A stretch of DNA of 64,000 nt from Oncomelania hupensis (GCA_036898135.1 CM072516.1:64693982-64757981), one strand, 5' to 3'. Positions 62,169-63,913 are shown, counted from the stretch's first letter. The notes: a model not told the origin generated them from the letters alone. A program made the numbers and translations.

Positions 62169-63588
62169 GAAATGTAAAAAGTCTAAATTAAAAAAAATAT
62201 CCATATTGTAGTGTAAAAAAAAAAAGGCCCGCGTGAGTATCGATCTTGGGTCGCCCGAAACCGTAGGCGAAAGATTGAACCACTAAGCTACGAAGCCTTC
62301 GTAGAAAAAACCATGAATTTTTTGGTCTATATGGGAAAACATGCTGAAACCTCAATTTGATTTTTAATGGAAGCGCGCGGAATGAGGCTATTGCAGTTTG
62401 TGGACATTTTGTTTATTTATTTATCTCAGAAACGGTTAAACGTTCAGTAAGGAAATGTCGGCTATAACGATTTGGGTGGTTTTGAGCACACAGCAGGCCG
62501 ATCAGCAGCTCTCACCACCTGCCCAGATCAGCGTCCATAGGAGACAAACTTTATAGTAGTGGCGAAGAAGGACTTCCGGCTAAGCAATTTATATATATAG
62601 ATGCATTGGTTAACTGTTTATATATTAAGGAGAGAACAATTTGGAAATAGTTTTTTTTACATAATATAAGGTCTTCTAATCTTCTTTAGTTTGTCCTTAT
62701 CTAATATTAAATAGGACATACAGCTTTGCACTATCAAAATATTTCCGGAATTTATTTTTTTTTAAAGAAAGTTGTCTGTAGCATGAACTTTTTAGAAGTA
62801 ACTAGTGTAGAATCTTATAAACTATTTTTATATTTGTTTGATTATAAATTATTCTCTCATCCCTTTAAATGATACTATAGCATTTCTATTTTAAAAATTC
62901 TATTTATAAGATGTTTGGGTGCTTTTGCATTCACAATGCCATTGTTTGTGGCAGCGCCTATTGCTGAAGGAACTAGCGGACACACGAATGTGCAATCGAC
63001 TGCTTGTACCTGAGGCAGAGGAAGATGTACAGTGGACTGACAGACGCACCATGTCCTTCTCTCGATCACTTCAAGATGGTCAGTTTTTGTCTTTTTTTCC
63101 AGTGCAAGAACAACTATTTTATATATGTTTGTGCGTGTTGTGTAAGATTTGCCTGTATTCTTGCATGTTATTGCCTCAGTAACCTTGGAATAGTGGATAA
63201 GGAGTTTTACTTCCGAGCTCTTGCTATTTTTCTACAAGGACTTGCAGAATAGCATTACTTTCTTAAGACACTTTTAAAAAATAAATTATTCATTGGTTGG
63301 TTGTTTTTCAAATCTAGCGGAAGAGGGAGATGATGAAGAGGAGGCAGAGGAAGGTCAAGGTCGGGGCTACCTGGCAGCTGTCATTGATTTTGAGCCGGGC
63401 TTCTTCGCGTGTGACTGCTTGTGGCGCAAGATCTTCTGCCTGCACCCTCGCCTGAAGACCGGGGCCCAGCGCCAGAGTGCCCGAGGCCTCCTGAGCCTGC
63501 GCTCCATCCTCAACAAGTTCTCTGTCAATAACAGGAAAAACATGTTTGTCATCAAAGAGATGTCCACCAACAACGTCTTCTACATTAG
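8688..63588 (+). CDS. SZT2: SZT2-like gene, 22 internal exons (both ends outside window)
   Basis: Twenty-two exons with AG acceptors and GT donors join into 4247 nt, about 1415 codons, with no stop and with matching phase at every junction. The product resembles SZT2, a roughly 3400-residue scaffold of the KICSTOR complex (KPTN, ITFG2, KICS2, SZT2). KICSTOR sits on lysosomes, binds GATOR1 and allows amino-acid starvation to silence mTORC1. The clearest resemblance is in the last exons (a CLWRKIFCLHPRLKT segment followed by VNNRKNMFVIKEM). Conserved hydrophobic blocks alternate with Ser/Gly/Thr-rich linkers, with no signal peptide or membrane segment visible. Exons are 70-411 nt and introns reach about 6.5 kb because of transposons. 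The start and end of the gene are not in the window. The gene structure is near certain; the SZT2 name comes from recognition without a database search. Confidence 0.78.
8810..9600. other. intron; no gene recognised
   Basis: AT-rich, with A-rich low complexity at 9300-9480. The far right is probably the 3' untranslated part of the old LINE. Confidence 0.5.
9601..9788 (-). pseudogene. old LINE, C-terminal part (left of RTE insertion)
   Basis: The minus strand encodes RLRLNAWHTHFVNPRALCNC then GKIMNLNHLIF, the CxC...H zinc-knuckle-like end common in Jockey/I-group LINEs, with a stop at 9601. It is the downstream half of the element that continues at 12668. Confidence 0.75.
9800..12641 (+). pseudogene. 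RTE-type endonuclease/reverse transcriptase, one-base frameshift
   Basis: The first frame (9800-11692) gives the endonuclease (VLGISELRWKG, IVQGDWNAKVG, SDHDLVMMSF at the SDH site) and the first RT motifs (GVDNIPAELLQAGGE, HVFIDFKKAFDRVW). The run GGGAAACTGG near 11691-11700 has one extra A compared with the family. The second frame then continues GNWFRTTIGVRQGCLLSPTL, the catalytic LRFADDIDGL, and the basic RRRGRPKKRWEDN tail, stopping at 12641. The ATG at 9794 lies in the target-site duplication, so it is host DNA and the natural N-terminus is missing. Without the frameshift the body would be about 945 codons. Confidence 0.88.
9800..12656 (+). mobile_element. RTE-type non-LTR retrotransposon, young, 5'-truncated
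   Basis: The element carries APE endonuclease plus reverse transcriptase and ends in GATAG repeats. The perfect 11-base duplication GAATTATGCAA lies at 9789-9799 and 12657-12667. It landed in an older LINE in the opposite orientation. The RTE clade is my assignment from the EN-RT layout and the short repeat tail; a phylogeny could move it. Confidence 0.9.
12668..13640 (-). pseudogene. old LINE with RNase H domain (right of RTE insertion)
   Basis: The minus strand encodes an RNase H start (IYTDGSVLKNGNVGAAFNIP) and its helix (IFKAELIAILMSLSFI), followed by AASSDKSNKLFFNLKTNEIN up to the insertion point. Several stops and frameshifts show long decay. The upstream part near 13500-13620 looks like RT thumb sequence (HTPVATISSILSYGKEVYF). 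It joins the segment at 9601-9788. Confidence 0.75.
13677..14131. mobile_element. MITE with about 37-bp terminal inverted repeats
   Basis: The ends CTAGGTCTGATGACAAACG and CGTTCGTCGTCAGACCTAG are inverted copies, matching on into TTTTGAYTGCARTCATAA. The inside is non-coding. Superfamily unknown. Confidence 0.8.
14512..14684 (+). CDS. SZT2: SZT2-like exon 2 of window
   Basis: The acceptor is CTATAG and the donor ACAG|GTCAGA. The exon encodes a basic/acidic linker (QTKKEEEESQ) and then a hydrophobic block, FISFPFDLLTLLPRSQQAEL, ending VVGT. Reading through the donor adds about 53 codons before a stop, so that extension is intronic. Confidence 0.78.
14991..15032 (+). mobile_element. SINE-A head, left of solo LTR insertion
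   Basis: GAGAGTATGATATGAGGTCT is the SINE-A head. The copy resumes at 15649 after the LTR. Confidence 0.7.
15033..15648. mobile_element. solo LTR, family TGTTAC, copy 1
   Basis: Starts TGTTACACTC and ends CAACGTAACA, with inverted TGTTAC/GTAACA termini. The 5-base duplication CACAC lies at 15028-15032 and 15649-15653. It is 616 bp with no internal genes, the usual result of LTR-LTR recombination. Confidence 0.88.
15649..16295 (+). mobile_element. SINE-A copy with internal minisatellite
   Basis: It continues the SINE interrupted by the LTR: ATTCCATCACCCAGACTGTA, AAGATCCTGACGCTCATGTC, the CAGGATTGTTCTCAGTTG block, then the 38-bp array, and an end resembling AAAACGCTATGTAAC. Confidence 0.85.
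15824..16241. repeat. 38-bp minisatellite, 11 units, born from SINE-A
   Basis: The units carry CCTTGAGCAGCTTGAATGAG and ATCCTGTATCAACCAG, almost identical, and all exactly 38 bases. A twelfth partial unit runs into the normal SINE end. The sequence is the SINE-A segment between its two TTGAG words. Confidence 0.95.
16600..16847 (+). CDS. SZT2: SZT2-like exon 3 of window
   Basis: The acceptor is GTCTTCCAG and the donor GAG|GTGAGT. The 82 codons include NELLFSLLFDKLKAIHDKEY and a C-terminal Pro/Ser linker. The first codon is completed from exon 2 (G|AC, Asp). Exon 3 ends in phase 0. Confidence 0.8.
16905..17606 (-). mobile_element. unclassified ~700-bp retroposon, copy a (full length)
   Basis: On the minus strand the element starts TACCCCTTGGGGTCATGAGC, has CAGTATAAATAGTATCCCC and TGTCTTTATTGTAAAGTGAC blocks, and ends in TAATG repeats. 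A perfect 12-base duplication, AGTCCAGTAAAT, lies at 16893-16904 and 17607-17618. It shows no reverse transcriptase and no long ORF. The TATA-like TATAAATAG is conserved in all four copies. Confidence 0.85.
17619..18006. other. intron; no element recognised
   Basis: AT-rich sequence leading to exon 4. Confidence 0.5.
18007..18417 (+). CDS. SZT2: SZT2-like exon 4 of window
   Basis: This is the largest exon, 411 nt in phase 0/0, between ACCACAG and AAG|GTAGGC. A Ser/Ala/Gly-rich, probably disordered stretch of about 60 residues leads into a conserved-looking block, MWKCYLKLDSNEHMLLSFLP, followed by ASYDDLLLLNELPEKE. Confidence 0.85.
18530..19022. repeat. dispersed repeat (TGGTGTCCGTCCGTCC type)
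   Basis: Blocks such as GGAGGGATTTGGTTCAA occur twice (18749 and 18999), each following TCCTATTTT. Related blocks recur at 19649-19740 and 20780-20940. This is a degenerate non-coding dispersed repeat. Confidence 0.55.
19028..19643. mobile_element. solo LTR, family TGTTAC, copy 2
   Basis: 616 bp, as in copy 1, with TGTTACACTC and CAACGTAACA ends and TATAT duplications at 19023-19027 and 19644-19648. It is inserted in the dispersed repeat, whose sequence resumes afterwards. Confidence 0.88.
19884..20214 (-). mobile_element. SINE-A copy, near full length
   Basis: On the minus strand it runs from GATGAGAGTATAAACCGAGG through CATGTCCTAGACGGATGAGT and GGCCAGCGCCTTGAGCAGCT to AAAGCGCTATATAAGAACG and an AATA-rich tail. 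The normal structure with no array makes it a good reference copy. Confidence 0.88.
20311..20350. promoter_or_regulatory. paired NRF-1-like palindromes
   Basis: GCGCATGCGC at 20311-20320 and TGCGCATGCGCA at 20339-20350 both match the NRF-1 consensus and are arranged as an inverted repeat around a short spacer. Whether they act is unknown. Confidence 0.4.
20399..20512 (+). CDS. hypothetical small ORF (37 aa)
   Basis: The ORF reads MNTSKGDVDKNLRRIQKDYP then QKLLNLVVGNKGETFCF and stops. It is basic and of no family I recognise. It lies about 50 bases after the NRF-1-like pair, which is the only reason to list it. It may be a transposon relic. Confidence 0.15.
   Translation: MNTSKGDVDKNLRRIQKDYPQKLLNLVVGNKGETFCF
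20945..21022. repeat. GT and GA simple repeats
   Basis: GT runs with interruptions, then AG and AGGG runs. Confidence 0.85.
21435..21733. repeat. GT then TTA simple repeats
   Basis: GT run at 21435-21470, and degenerate TTA/TTTA repeats from about 21540 to the edge of the hAT-like element. Confidence 0.9.
21734..22374 (+). mobile_element. hAT-like DNA transposon remnant
   Basis: The ends CATACCTGTCAAG and CTTGACAGGTATG are inverted copies. Inside, at about 21880-22144, are broken hAT C-terminal dimerisation sequences, NADKERVFSMVRKIHTE and, after a frameshift, DTLTAFLQVKLNSDSGCHDF. It lies between two TTA arrays, so the target duplication cannot be read. Confidence 0.75.
22375..22441. repeat. 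TTA microsatellite ending in TTG units
   Basis: About 17 TTA units then five TTG units, ending about 43 bases before the exon 5 acceptor. Confidence 0.95.
22485..22781 (+). CDS. SZT2: SZT2-like exon 5 of window
   Basis: The exon is 297 nt in phase 0/0 between TTTCAAG and TGG|GTATGT. It is Thr/Ser-rich and probably disordered, with an RRRGSAAL patch. A TTA/TTG microsatellite ends about 40 bases before the acceptor. Confidence 0.78.
23213..23430 (+). CDS. SZT2: SZT2-like exon 6 of window
   Basis: The exon runs from ATTGTAG to ACAA|GTAGGT. It encodes PMVIPVYVYDCHLNSVTESL and then RWTFGLPPDIHENMTFTDD, a beta-rich segment that is one of the better conserved-looking parts of the protein. It ends two bases into a Lys codon completed by exon 7. 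Confidence 0.83.
23541..23701 (+). CDS. SZT2: SZT2-like exon 7 of window
   Basis: The exon follows GTTTTCAG across an intron of only 110 bases, the shortest in the window. It encodes an acidic start (VVEEKEETEF) and then FKQHCHLITEAYFSSFVN. Part of this last motif recurs as a relic in the next intron at 25059-25102. Confidence 0.83.
23702..24443. other. intron; no gene recognised
   Basis: A-rich DNA. Confidence 0.5.
24444..24642. mobile_element. possible short MITE
   Basis: ATGTCTGTTTA and TAAACAGACAT form the ends of a 199-bp segment with a T-run inside. The short TIRs make this tentative. Confidence 0.45.
24799..24865. repeat. CT microsatellite
   Basis: About 33 CT units. Confidence 0.95.
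25059..25102 (+). pseudogene. relic duplicate of the end of exon 7
   Basis: After a CACGTAG acceptor-like site the frame reads EQSCYLITEAYVDVV, against KQHCHLITEAYFSSFV in exon 7. The segment is followed by GTACAA, but its possible lengths (41 or 38 bases) are not multiples of three, so inclusion would break the frame. It looks like a decayed exon duplicate just upstream of exon 8. Confidence 0.45.
25212..25452 (+). CDS. SZT2: SZT2-like exon 8 of window
   Basis: The exon runs from CATTTTAG to CAG|AG|GTCAGT. It encodes LYESLRHNYYVDQHDVDAAI, then a helical block with FLLATCSHMYKM and the basic segment SGKKKEM. The junction glycine codon is G|GT. Confidence 0.85.
25907..26129 (+). CDS. SZT2: SZT2-like exon 9 of window
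   Basis: The exon runs from AATACAG to CAGG|GTGAGC. It encodes GLVSILPSLLSAGDSC and ILHRFFQPVPTMPGYFFF. It ends in phase 0. The 3' end of the large minus-strand LINE begins only about 45 bases downstream. Confidence 0.85.
26656..26730. repeat. AAT microsatellite in LINE 3' region
   Basis: About 25 AAT units. Confidence 0.9.
26862..26935. repeat. CA microsatellite in LINE 3' region
   Basis: CA units with CCA interruptions, directly after the ORF2 stop in the LINE's direction. Confidence 0.9.
26978..30772 (-). pseudogene. LINE ORF2 (APE endonuclease + RT) with one amber codon
   Basis: The minus-strand frame is open for about 1264 codons except a single TAG at 28754-28756. Residues 1-123 are of unknown role. 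Residues about 124-159 look like an endonuclease start (LKVLCFNAKSCRETADDIHD ... ITET). Residues 163-309 are Pro/Ser/Ala-rich. The full endonuclease follows from about 313 (VLNLNTRSC, FFCETWL, LLGDFNLHF, DISDHYCVSLEL). RT motifs come after the amber: KNYRPVSNLPFLSKVLERIV, LDLSAAFDTIDH, GVPQGSVLGPILF, catalytic HFFADDSQI, and a C-terminal LHWLPVKARVDYK region ending FLLHL. No ORF1 is seen. The open frame suggests recent activity. Confidence 0.88.
30891..31267. other. intron; no gene recognised
   Basis: AT-rich sequence up to exon 10. Confidence 0.5.
31268..31343 (+). CDS. SZT2: SZT2-like exon 10 of window
   Basis: This 76-nt exon lies between CTTTTCAG and AACG|GTACCC. It encodes 25 residues, CEDYEERRMSNVNIKV then DKDDVTLENG. 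It is supported by phase agreement on both sides and by sense of sequence, as it is too short to stand alone. Confidence 0.68.
31344..31950. other. intron; no gene recognised
   Basis: AT-rich sequence; AATAAAGC at about 31729 resembles a polyadenylation signal but no ORF precedes it. Confidence 0.45.
31957..32039 (+). promoter_or_regulatory. three CCAAT boxes (possible promoter)
   Basis: ATTGG at 31957-31961 and 31996-32000 and CCAAT at 32035-32039 are spaced 35-40 bases apart, typical of NF-Y-driven promoters. The 68-residue ORF starts about 100 bases later. No TATA box is seen. Confidence 0.35.
32143..32349 (+). CDS. hypothetical basic protein, 68 aa, inside SZT2-like intron
   Basis: The ORF starts MPNKKGTKFGTIYELGKRRR and continues with Ser/Gln/Asn-rich sequence to a second basic patch (QHRRRNLHF), then stops. 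It has no intron and no family I recognise. It is rich in Lys and Arg, so nuclear localisation is possible. The CCAAT boxes upstream and a less AT-rich composition set it apart from the surrounding intron. It could equally be a retrocopy fragment. Confidence 0.3.
   Translation: MPNKKGTKFGTIYELGKRRRKRLSDSASQQSVIEPNDQHPESLRPVSFQHRRRNLHFPDPKSVPNSKK
32350..33186. other. T-rich low-complexity DNA, no gene
   Basis: Long T and TTTC runs, then an A/C-rich stretch with C-runs near 33020. Confidence 0.6.
33190..33497 (-). mobile_element. SINE-A copy
   Basis: Minus strand from GATGAGAGTATAAACCGAGG to a diverged end, GATAAGTGCGCTATAAAAATC. The CTTGAGCAGCTCTTGAGCT segment is deleted or diverged here, and there is no array. 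Confidence 0.85.
33851..35113 (-). pseudogene. L1/Tx1-like LINE, C-terminal region, decayed
   Basis: Minus-strand pieces include NAAAENHT-type linker sequence, GIERTKDIINITENRLYSLD (34620-34560), NIYPTNILLQKMKVVNKNKC (near 34220) and FLNYVSSMLSAKL (34110). This order is typical of the C-terminal part of L1/Tx1 elements, including the CxxC...H knuckle. Many stops and shifts. Confidence 0.6.
35120..35770 (-). pseudogene. RTE-type LINE fragment with internal deletion
   Basis: The minus strand has RT motifs ENYRTISLISHPSKVLLKII and MRVYNISPKIIEVIKSLYDK, then jumps from VSIGARAI straight to RWSTLVKRSSVVPLRP, so the FADD box is deleted. The GATAG tail is at the left end. Confidence 0.82.
35771..36472 (-). 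pseudogene. decayed coding-like sequence of unknown type
   Basis: Minus-strand pieces such as SAELVNEENVTFVAQENVQQ can be read with shifts. They do not match the RTE endonuclease expected here, so this may belong to another element joined to the RTE fragment. Confidence 0.3.
36473..36709 (-). CDS. hypothetical 78-aa coiled-coil ORF (possible retroelement ORF1)
   Basis: The ORF reads MPIKDIEMTKTRRQSSKFNG and then a heptad-like stretch, LVCQLLDQITSLEIVVREQS ... ISNLNRAV, ending acidic/basic. A short basic start plus coiled coil is common in LINE ORF1 proteins. Alternatively it is the truncated start of a longer decayed protein continuing to 35771. Confidence 0.25.
   Translation of the reverse strand: MPIKDIEMTKTRRQSSKFNGNNGQDQVVLSELVCQLLDQITSLEIVVREQSEVISNLNRAVMTKIDAVQKSNGDKDRS
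36721..37662. other. intron; no gene recognised
   Basis: AT-rich sequence without element ends that I can identify. Confidence 0.5.
37663..37835. repeat. CAT/CAC trinucleotide repeat
   Basis: CAT and CAC units, pure CAT from about 37715 to 37772, ending about 30 bases before the exon 11 acceptor. Confidence 0.95.
37865..38052 (+). CDS. SZT2: SZT2-like exon 11 of window
   Basis: The acceptor region reads ACAGCAG, a tandem NAGNAG site that allows an exon one codon shorter. The donor is GAG|GTGAGA. It encodes an acidic linker, MKEEEETDFALGEN, then SDIDMNPHLDDTEPE. A CAT trinucleotide array ends close upstream of the acceptor. Confidence 0.76.
38303..38393 (+). CDS. SZT2: SZT2-like exon 12 of window
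   Basis: The exon lies between GTCCACAG and CTTG|GTACGT. It encodes VVPLFVHFTGTLKRRNEQ and SVPLCLG. A long GA repeat starts about 30 bases after the donor. Confidence 0.8.
38425..38582. repeat. GA microsatellite in two blocks
   Basis: Long AG run at 38433-38514 and a second at 38547-38582, starting about 30 bases after the exon 12 donor. Confidence 0.95.
38852..39077 (+). CDS. SZT2: SZT2-like exon 13 of window
   Basis: The exon lies between CTTATAG and TTTGA|GTATGT. It encodes PLMAIDFGDFQVTFDINC followed by a Pro/Glu-rich segment (PEPDPEPE). An AAT microsatellite begins within about eight bases of the donor. Confidence 0.8.
39085..39480 (-). mobile_element. retroelement 3' end with AAT, CA and CAA repeats
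   Basis: AAT units at 39085-39143, then TTTAAACGCACAATACC and CTCAAAGCACGACATT, resembling the AGCGC...AAAGCGCTT end of the L2/CR1-group LINE, then CAA and CA arrays. Read on the minus strand it is a LINE tail that landed a few bases after the exon 13 donor. Confidence 0.5.
39502..40373. mobile_element. solo LTR, family TGTTAC, copy 3, with insertion
   Basis: Termini TGTTACACTG and AACGTAACA; duplication GGAAC at 39497-39501 and 40374-40378. It is about 256 bases longer than copies 1 and 2 because of an insertion at roughly 39832-40110 that starts with CAGATT repeats and AACTTTATTATCTCCAAGG. Confidence 0.85.
40485..41148. mobile_element. piggyBac-like non-autonomous transposon
   Basis: CTCTTTCCCTGCCA and TGGCAGGGAAAGAG are perfect 14-base inverted ends, and TTAA flanks both (40481-40484, 41149-41152). 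The inside is 664 bp of non-coding AT-rich DNA with a repeated CGATATATCGT motif near the left end. Confidence 0.88.
41256..41553 (+). mobile_element. SINE-A copy, near full length
   Basis: Runs from GGATGAGAGTATAAACCAAG through CATGTCCTAGACAGG and CCTTGAGTTAGATCCTGTAT to AAAAGCGCTATATAAGAATG. It shows the unexpanded form: one TTGAG in CCTTGAGTTAG and another 40 bases later in CTCTTGAGCTAG. Confidence 0.88.
41578..43279 (+). pseudogene. RTE-type LINE copy, decayed, split by a hAT-like element
   Basis: RT sequence (ISHPSKVLLKIILN) breaks off at 41757 and resumes at 42254 with KKAFDRLGHAALWATMRVYN, SNLRFADDIDGLAGEEQEHE and the C-terminal tail to GGATAGGATA. Many indels mark it as older than 9800-12656. 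Confidence 0.85.
41758..42253. mobile_element. hAT-like non-autonomous transposon with 5-bp duplication
   Basis: CAGGGTTCAT and ATGAACCCTG are inverted ends; TCAAG at 41753-41757 and 42254-42258 is the target duplication. Removing it restores the continuous LINE sequence. 496 bp, no long ORF. Confidence 0.82.
43478..43547 (+). CDS. SZT2: SZT2-like exon 14 of window
   Basis: This 70-nt exon lies between GTTGCAG and GAG|GTGATC. It encodes VGADSLSHLPVMQREAIM then HFRNE. Phase agrees with exons 13 and 15. Confidence 0.72.
44022..44213 (+). CDS. SZT2: SZT2-like exon 15 of window
   Basis: The exon is 192 nt in phase 0/0 between TACTCAG and GAG|GTGGGT. It encodes MVWLLYDEVTSALRHMSPIN and QVSLHFVYGADSSKKPFIE, a helix followed by a strand, and is well conserved in appearance. 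Confidence 0.84.
44214..45578. other. intron; no gene recognised
   Basis: A minus-strand 89-residue ORF at 44859-45128 has no recognisable content. No element ends found. Confidence 0.45.
45815..47528. mobile_element. inner solo LTR, 1714 bp
   Basis: Starts TGTCACAGGG and ends GGCGGTGACA (inverted TGTCAC/GTGACA), flanked by CTTGA at 45810-45814 and 47529-47533. No open reading frame of note. AATAAATAG at about 47386 could be its polyadenylation signal. It is long for a solo LTR. Confidence 0.8.
46745..46767. repeat. poly-G run
   Basis: A run of about 21 G inside the inner LTR; a G-quadruplex former and a sequencing-error hotspot. Confidence 0.85.
48844..48984 (+). CDS. SZT2: SZT2-like exon 16 of window
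   Basis: The exon is 141 nt in phase 0/0 between ATGTCAG and GAG|GTACAG. It encodes ISLPGYHLTKVRDFYMLTVD followed by HAQALKSALSNLSHE. Confidence 0.82.
48985..49144. other. intron, short
   Basis: Nothing recognised. Confidence 0.4.
49159..49859 (+). mobile_element. unclassified ~700-bp retroposon, copy b (full length)
   Basis: Starts TACCCCTTGGGGTCATGAGC and ends AATAAATCAATCAA. A perfect 14-base duplication, ATATCACTTTTTTC, lies at 49145-49158 and 49860-49873. It is 701 bp against 702 bp for copy a, and the two agree along their length. Two short ORFs are interrupted differently in each copy. Confidence 0.88.
50058..50284 (+). CDS. SZT2: SZT2-like exon 17 of window
   Basis: The exon runs from ATTTTAG to CCAG|GTGAGG. 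It encodes ERSLSLPNIMPCE and then a Gly/Ser-rich linker with five consecutive glycines and a basic RSCSDAKRSRG patch. It is likely disordered. Confidence 0.78.
50593..50897 (+). CDS. SZT2: SZT2-like exon 18 of window
   Basis: The exon lies between TTGTGCAG and GAAG|GTGACA, only 308 bases after exon 17. It encodes LRQLQLDQVITKKGESDALL, then LRKSHSF and a Ser/Thr-rich tail. The many RxxS-type sites suggest a phosphorylated linker, which is inference. Confidence 0.79.
50898..52579. repeat. unresolved repeat-rich DNA, LTR-like start
   Basis: From about 50976 (TGTCGCATCACCTGAGTGGG) the sequence is GC-richer and resembles LTR material, with near-repeated segments (GCAGTAGATAAAACGGAAGA and GCAGTAGACAACACAGAAGA). 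I could not find a matching end or duplication. Confidence 0.35.
52981..53064 (+). pseudogene. transposase-like N-terminus (zinc-finger type)
   Basis: ATG at 52981 opens MGKCTFNDSWLSHETFKTWV then CHGKNKYR, with a C...C pattern and aromatic residues like the N-terminal modules of some hAT-related proteins. The frame then shifts into the RNase H sequence. The family call is from memory of the pattern only. Confidence 0.45.
53065..53411 (+). pseudogene. LINE RNase H domain fragment
   Basis: FCSVYTAELKAIHLALKQVY, then FLIMSDSLSALQALSTRKIS and VFMWVPGHMGIHSNFAVDKA show the conserved E, D and H/D regions of a Jockey/I-group RNase H, with a stop at 53411. The first catalytic Asp is missing because the fragment starts downstream of it. 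Confidence 0.82.
53600..54217 (-). mobile_element. hAT transposon, 8-bp duplication, internally deleted
   Basis: TAGAGGGTGGAACCGGT and ACCGAACACCCCTA termini; perfect ATCTCAAT duplication at 53592-53599 and 54218-54225. 618 bp. Confidence 0.88.
53898..54077 (-). pseudogene. hAT transposase N-terminus with BED zinc finger
   Basis: ATG at 54077 (minus) gives MAETDKFVAKTRGKADIWRF, and then YCKECKASIKLGGGTSNLNA followed by HIR and a TGA. This is a BED finger (CxxC...H) that stops just before its last histidine pair; HHP follows the stop. 59 residues. Confidence 0.8.
54226..54884. other. no gene recognised
   Basis: Probably a continuation of the unresolved repeat to the left of the hAT elements. 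The 145-residue ORF at 54572-55009 crosses the Tigger end and is not credible. Confidence 0.4.
55118..55429 (-). mobile_element. LINE 3' fragment inside Tigger element
   Basis: The minus strand reads RLRTGHCRLRHHMHRLGLSH then DCPCGTDLQTPEHILQSCP, the CxC...H end of a Jockey/I-type LINE, to a stop and a GAAGAA-rich tail. A perfect 14-base duplication, AGGTACCTATATGT, lies at 55104-55117 and 55430-55443. Confidence 0.9.
55457..55968. repeat. three diverged tandem units of about 110-130 bp
   Basis: Units near 55457-55565, 55600-55729 and 55862-55968 share GAC/GATGTCATCNTGTTAC, TCTACTCGTTTGGGG and GATTCACATCAC. A GA-rich run (55741-55857) separates units two and three. Confidence 0.75.
55741..55857. 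repeat. GA-rich low-complexity run
   Basis: GA and AAAG units. Confidence 0.9.
55997..56062 (+). pseudogene. Tigger transposase N-terminus remnant
   Basis: MESTKKRKFLSLEDRVKIVL then a stop. The KKRKFLSLEDRVKIV core is the start of a CENP-B-type helix-turn-helix. Confidence 0.8.
56320..56432. repeat. TTA/GTA microsatellite
   Basis: TTA units with a GTA block, beginning just after the Tigger element. Confidence 0.92.
56433..56790. other. intron; no gene recognised
   Basis: Unique-looking AT-rich sequence before exon 19. Confidence 0.5.
56791..56935 (+). CDS. SZT2: SZT2-like exon 19 of window
   Basis: The exon lies between TTCTGCAG and CAG|GTACAC. It encodes DISDENMDDTASVSDGG and then FWLVMTVHPDNVELFFHCR, a strand-rich segment that I associate with SZT2. 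Confidence 0.84.
57176..57779 (+). mobile_element. unclassified ~700-bp retroposon, copy c (5'-truncated)
   Basis: Begins near CACCCCCGTTGGGGTGCCGG and ends AATAAATAACTAAC. The perfect 13-base duplication TGCTCAGTTGTGT lies at 57163-57175 and 57780-57792 and is SINE-A sequence. Confidence 0.87.
57842..59441. repeat. 40-bp minisatellite, 40 units, born from SINE-A
   Basis: Units read TTGAGTTAGCTCCTGTATCG then GCCAGCACTTTGAGCAGCTT. The array is exactly 1600 bases with no length change. Variant units (GTTAAC, CAGCCCT, ATTGACC) recur in blocks, suggesting higher-order duplication. It starts and ends on the SINE-A TTGAG words. Confidence 0.96.
59478..59575 (-). mobile_element. SINE-A 3' fragment
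   Basis: Plus-strand TGACATAGCGCTTTCCTG and AGAGCTGTTCAAGACGCTGG are the reverse complement of the SINE-A end. It lies tail to tail with the larger copy. Confidence 0.7.
59605..59701 (+). CDS. SZT2: SZT2-like exon 20 of window
   Basis: The exon lies between TTCTTCAG and AAG|GTAACC. It is 97 nt and encodes SSVEKSSDHGPEKALVAQ then CIQDICRKINK. It leads directly into the RLLLKELADTRM block of exon 21. Confidence 0.8.
59812..60387 (+). mobile_element. unclassified ~700-bp retroposon, copy d (5'-truncated)
   Basis: Starts CCCCCGTTGGGGTGCGGGGG and ends with ATGTATTGTAATGTAA. The 13-base duplication TGTTTATATATTA / TGTTTATGTATTA lies at 59799-59811 and 60388-60400 with one mismatch. It begins about 110 bases after exon 20. 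Confidence 0.82.
60650..60975. repeat. degenerate C-rich tandem repeat, 18-21-bp units
   Basis: Repeats of the type CCCCTTGATACCTCCCCATA with C-runs. Non-coding. Confidence 0.8.
61508..61583 (-). other. tRNA-Gly-like sequence, degenerate, copy 1
   Basis: The minus strand has an A-box-like GTAGCTTAGTTAGTA and a B-box-like GAAGTTCAAATCTC, followed by T-runs. The anticodon position reads GCA. The T stem does not pair well, so this is not a working tRNA gene. Confidence 0.4.
62226..62300 (-). other. tRNA-Gly-like sequence, degenerate, copy 2
   Basis: The minus strand has GTAGCTTAGTGGTTCAA, TTCGCCTACGG with GCC at the anticodon position, and GGGCGACCCAAGATCGATAC. The likeness to tRNA-Gly(GCC) is by eye. 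A T-run follows on the minus strand. Confidence 0.4.
62541..62954. other. intron; no gene recognised
   Basis: AT-rich DNA before exon 21. Confidence 0.5.
62955..63078 (+). CDS. SZT2: SZT2-like exon 21 of window
   Basis: The exon lies between GTGGCAG and GATG|GTCAGT. It encodes RLLLKELADTRMCNRLLVPE followed by an acidic turn and TMSFSRSLQD. Confidence 0.83.
63318..63588 (+). CDS. SZT2: SZT2-like exon 22 of window
   Basis: The exon runs from AATCTAG to ATTAG|GTACTG. After an acidic run it encodes FACDCLWRKIFCLHPRLKT, a helical linker and VNNRKNMFVIKEM ending NNVFYIR. This is the strongest SZT2-like part of the window. It ends two bases into a codon, so the gene continues past the right edge. 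Confidence 0.86.
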
Positions 63589-63703
63589 GTACTGGAAGTT
63601 TGACAGTTGTGTTTTTGACACACACACCCAACACACCCTCTTTCTCTCAGCCCCTTCCTTTTCTCCCCTACATACTACAACCACCCCTCCCAATCAGCGT
63701 TAT

Positions 63704-63875
63704 GATAATAATAATTATTAACATTTATATAGCGCCCTTTCTAATGAAAGCTCAGAGCGCTTTACATTCACATAAGACACTTCTAAGAACTAAAATGGCT
63801 AAGCATAAAACAAGGTAAACAAAACATACCAAATTTCATTAGATAATATGAACATGCGCAAACAAACACACACAT

Positions 63876-63913
<38 letters not shown>

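Larger units (their letters stand above)
60988..62540. repeat. compound repeat region with tandemly duplicated block
   Basis: AAT arrays (60990-61030, 61155-61215, 61288-61362, 61378-61431, 61945-62010, 62088-62166), TTA (62010-62083) and an ACT array (61782-61868) separate three copies of a block with AGAATAATACAAATAGAAAT (61036, 61223, 61885) and two copies of a block with CCATGAATTTTTTGGTCTAT (61592, 62311). The second block ends in CACACAGCAGGCC in both copies. Confidence 0.85.
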
